Positions 63,621-64,000 of a stretch of 64,000 nt of DNA are shown here, piece after piece. Numbering within the stretch: the stretch's first letter is position 1; every line of letters starts with the position of its first letter. Below the pieces are notes generated by a model that worked only from the letters and a program-made list of their open reading frames with translations, was not told the origin of the DNA and did no database searches. The DNA is from Scolanthus callimorphus (Eukaryota > Cnidaria > Anthozoa > Actiniaria > Edwardsiidae), in contig JAWWUD010000054.1 in the NCBI GenBank assembly GCA_033964015.1, positions 744,001 to 808,000 of the forward strand, in the 5' to 3' direction. The translations under genes were made by a program, and so were the position numbers.

Positions 63621-64000
63621 TATGGCCAGGGGGTTCTCCATACATTCCACAAGCAAAATAAACAGATTCATTAGGTGGTTATTTTGTAAAATATCACTAG
63701 ACTTCCAATTTTGATCCCTGCTGTTCTGACCTTGATGAACTCCTGGGGTTAATGTATGTCATGATTCAGATTCAGAAGTGCCCCCCCCCCCCCCCCCCCC
63801 CCCCCCACCCCCTGGCACACCAAAATTATAATTTGTAATAATGCATTTACTGCAAGACAGAATTTCTTTCCTTTTAATGGCCAATAATAGTATGATCTAC
63901 TGATAAGATATATATCCAGACATAGACAGGTTTTATTGGCACTTTGTAAATGGTTAAATTTACATCCGTGTAATTCCAATAATGAAACAAAACAATATAA
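63621..64000. other. No gene recognised
   Basis: A C26 run lies at 63781-63806, and AT-rich DNA runs to the window end. Confidence 0.4.

Overview
This is nuclear DNA of an intron-containing animal, not a microbe. The mix of genes suggests an anthozoan cnidarian (sea anemone or coral): a gustatory-receptor-like 7TM gene, a divergent Myc-type bHLH-zipper gene, a single-copy ECD (ecdysoneless) orthologue and two small cysteine-rich secreted proteins, all set in moderate-GC DNA full of short terminal-inverted-repeat (TIR) transposons, satellites and a PHD/endonuclease/RT LINE. The species cannot be fixed from the sequence.

Layout. 0-5.3 kb: repeats, ending in a 140-bp tandem array. 5.9-12.1 kb (minus): the first five exons of ECD; the rest lies off the left edge. 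Its introns hold several TIR elements, including a 2.4-kb element with a second element nested inside. Exon 5 carries a one-base frameshift in a G5 run. 12.1-17.4 kb: small duplications and tandem repeats, no gene recognised. 17.4-33.9 kb: a 16.5-kb inverted-repeat structure with matching ends, a possible 6-bp target duplication, mirrored 44-bp satellites and later insertions. 34.1-45.7 kb (plus): a GR-like receptor gene whose last exon lies 8.2 kb beyond the previous one; that intron holds a TIR/46-bp-satellite element split by a full-length LINE and by a second element with its own 125-bp array. 46.5-47.1 kb (plus) and 55.5-56.1 kb (minus): two convergent single-exon paralogues of a folate-receptor-like cysteine-rich secreted protein. 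Between them are an intact tRNA-His, a truncated tRNA-His next to a 42-bp CG-rich satellite, and nested TIR elements. 56.8-60.5 kb: a dense MITE cluster and four large hairpins. 60.8-62.4 kb (minus): two exons of a Myc-type gene that appears to encode a C2H2 zinc finger just upstream of the Myc acidic motif. 62.4-64 kb: repeats.

The protein genes are unrelated in function. Much of the structure comes from nested DNA transposons. In several cases an uninterrupted copy of the target inside the same window shows the empty site, so element ends and target duplications can be read directly. All gene models are manual splice predictions without transcript support.
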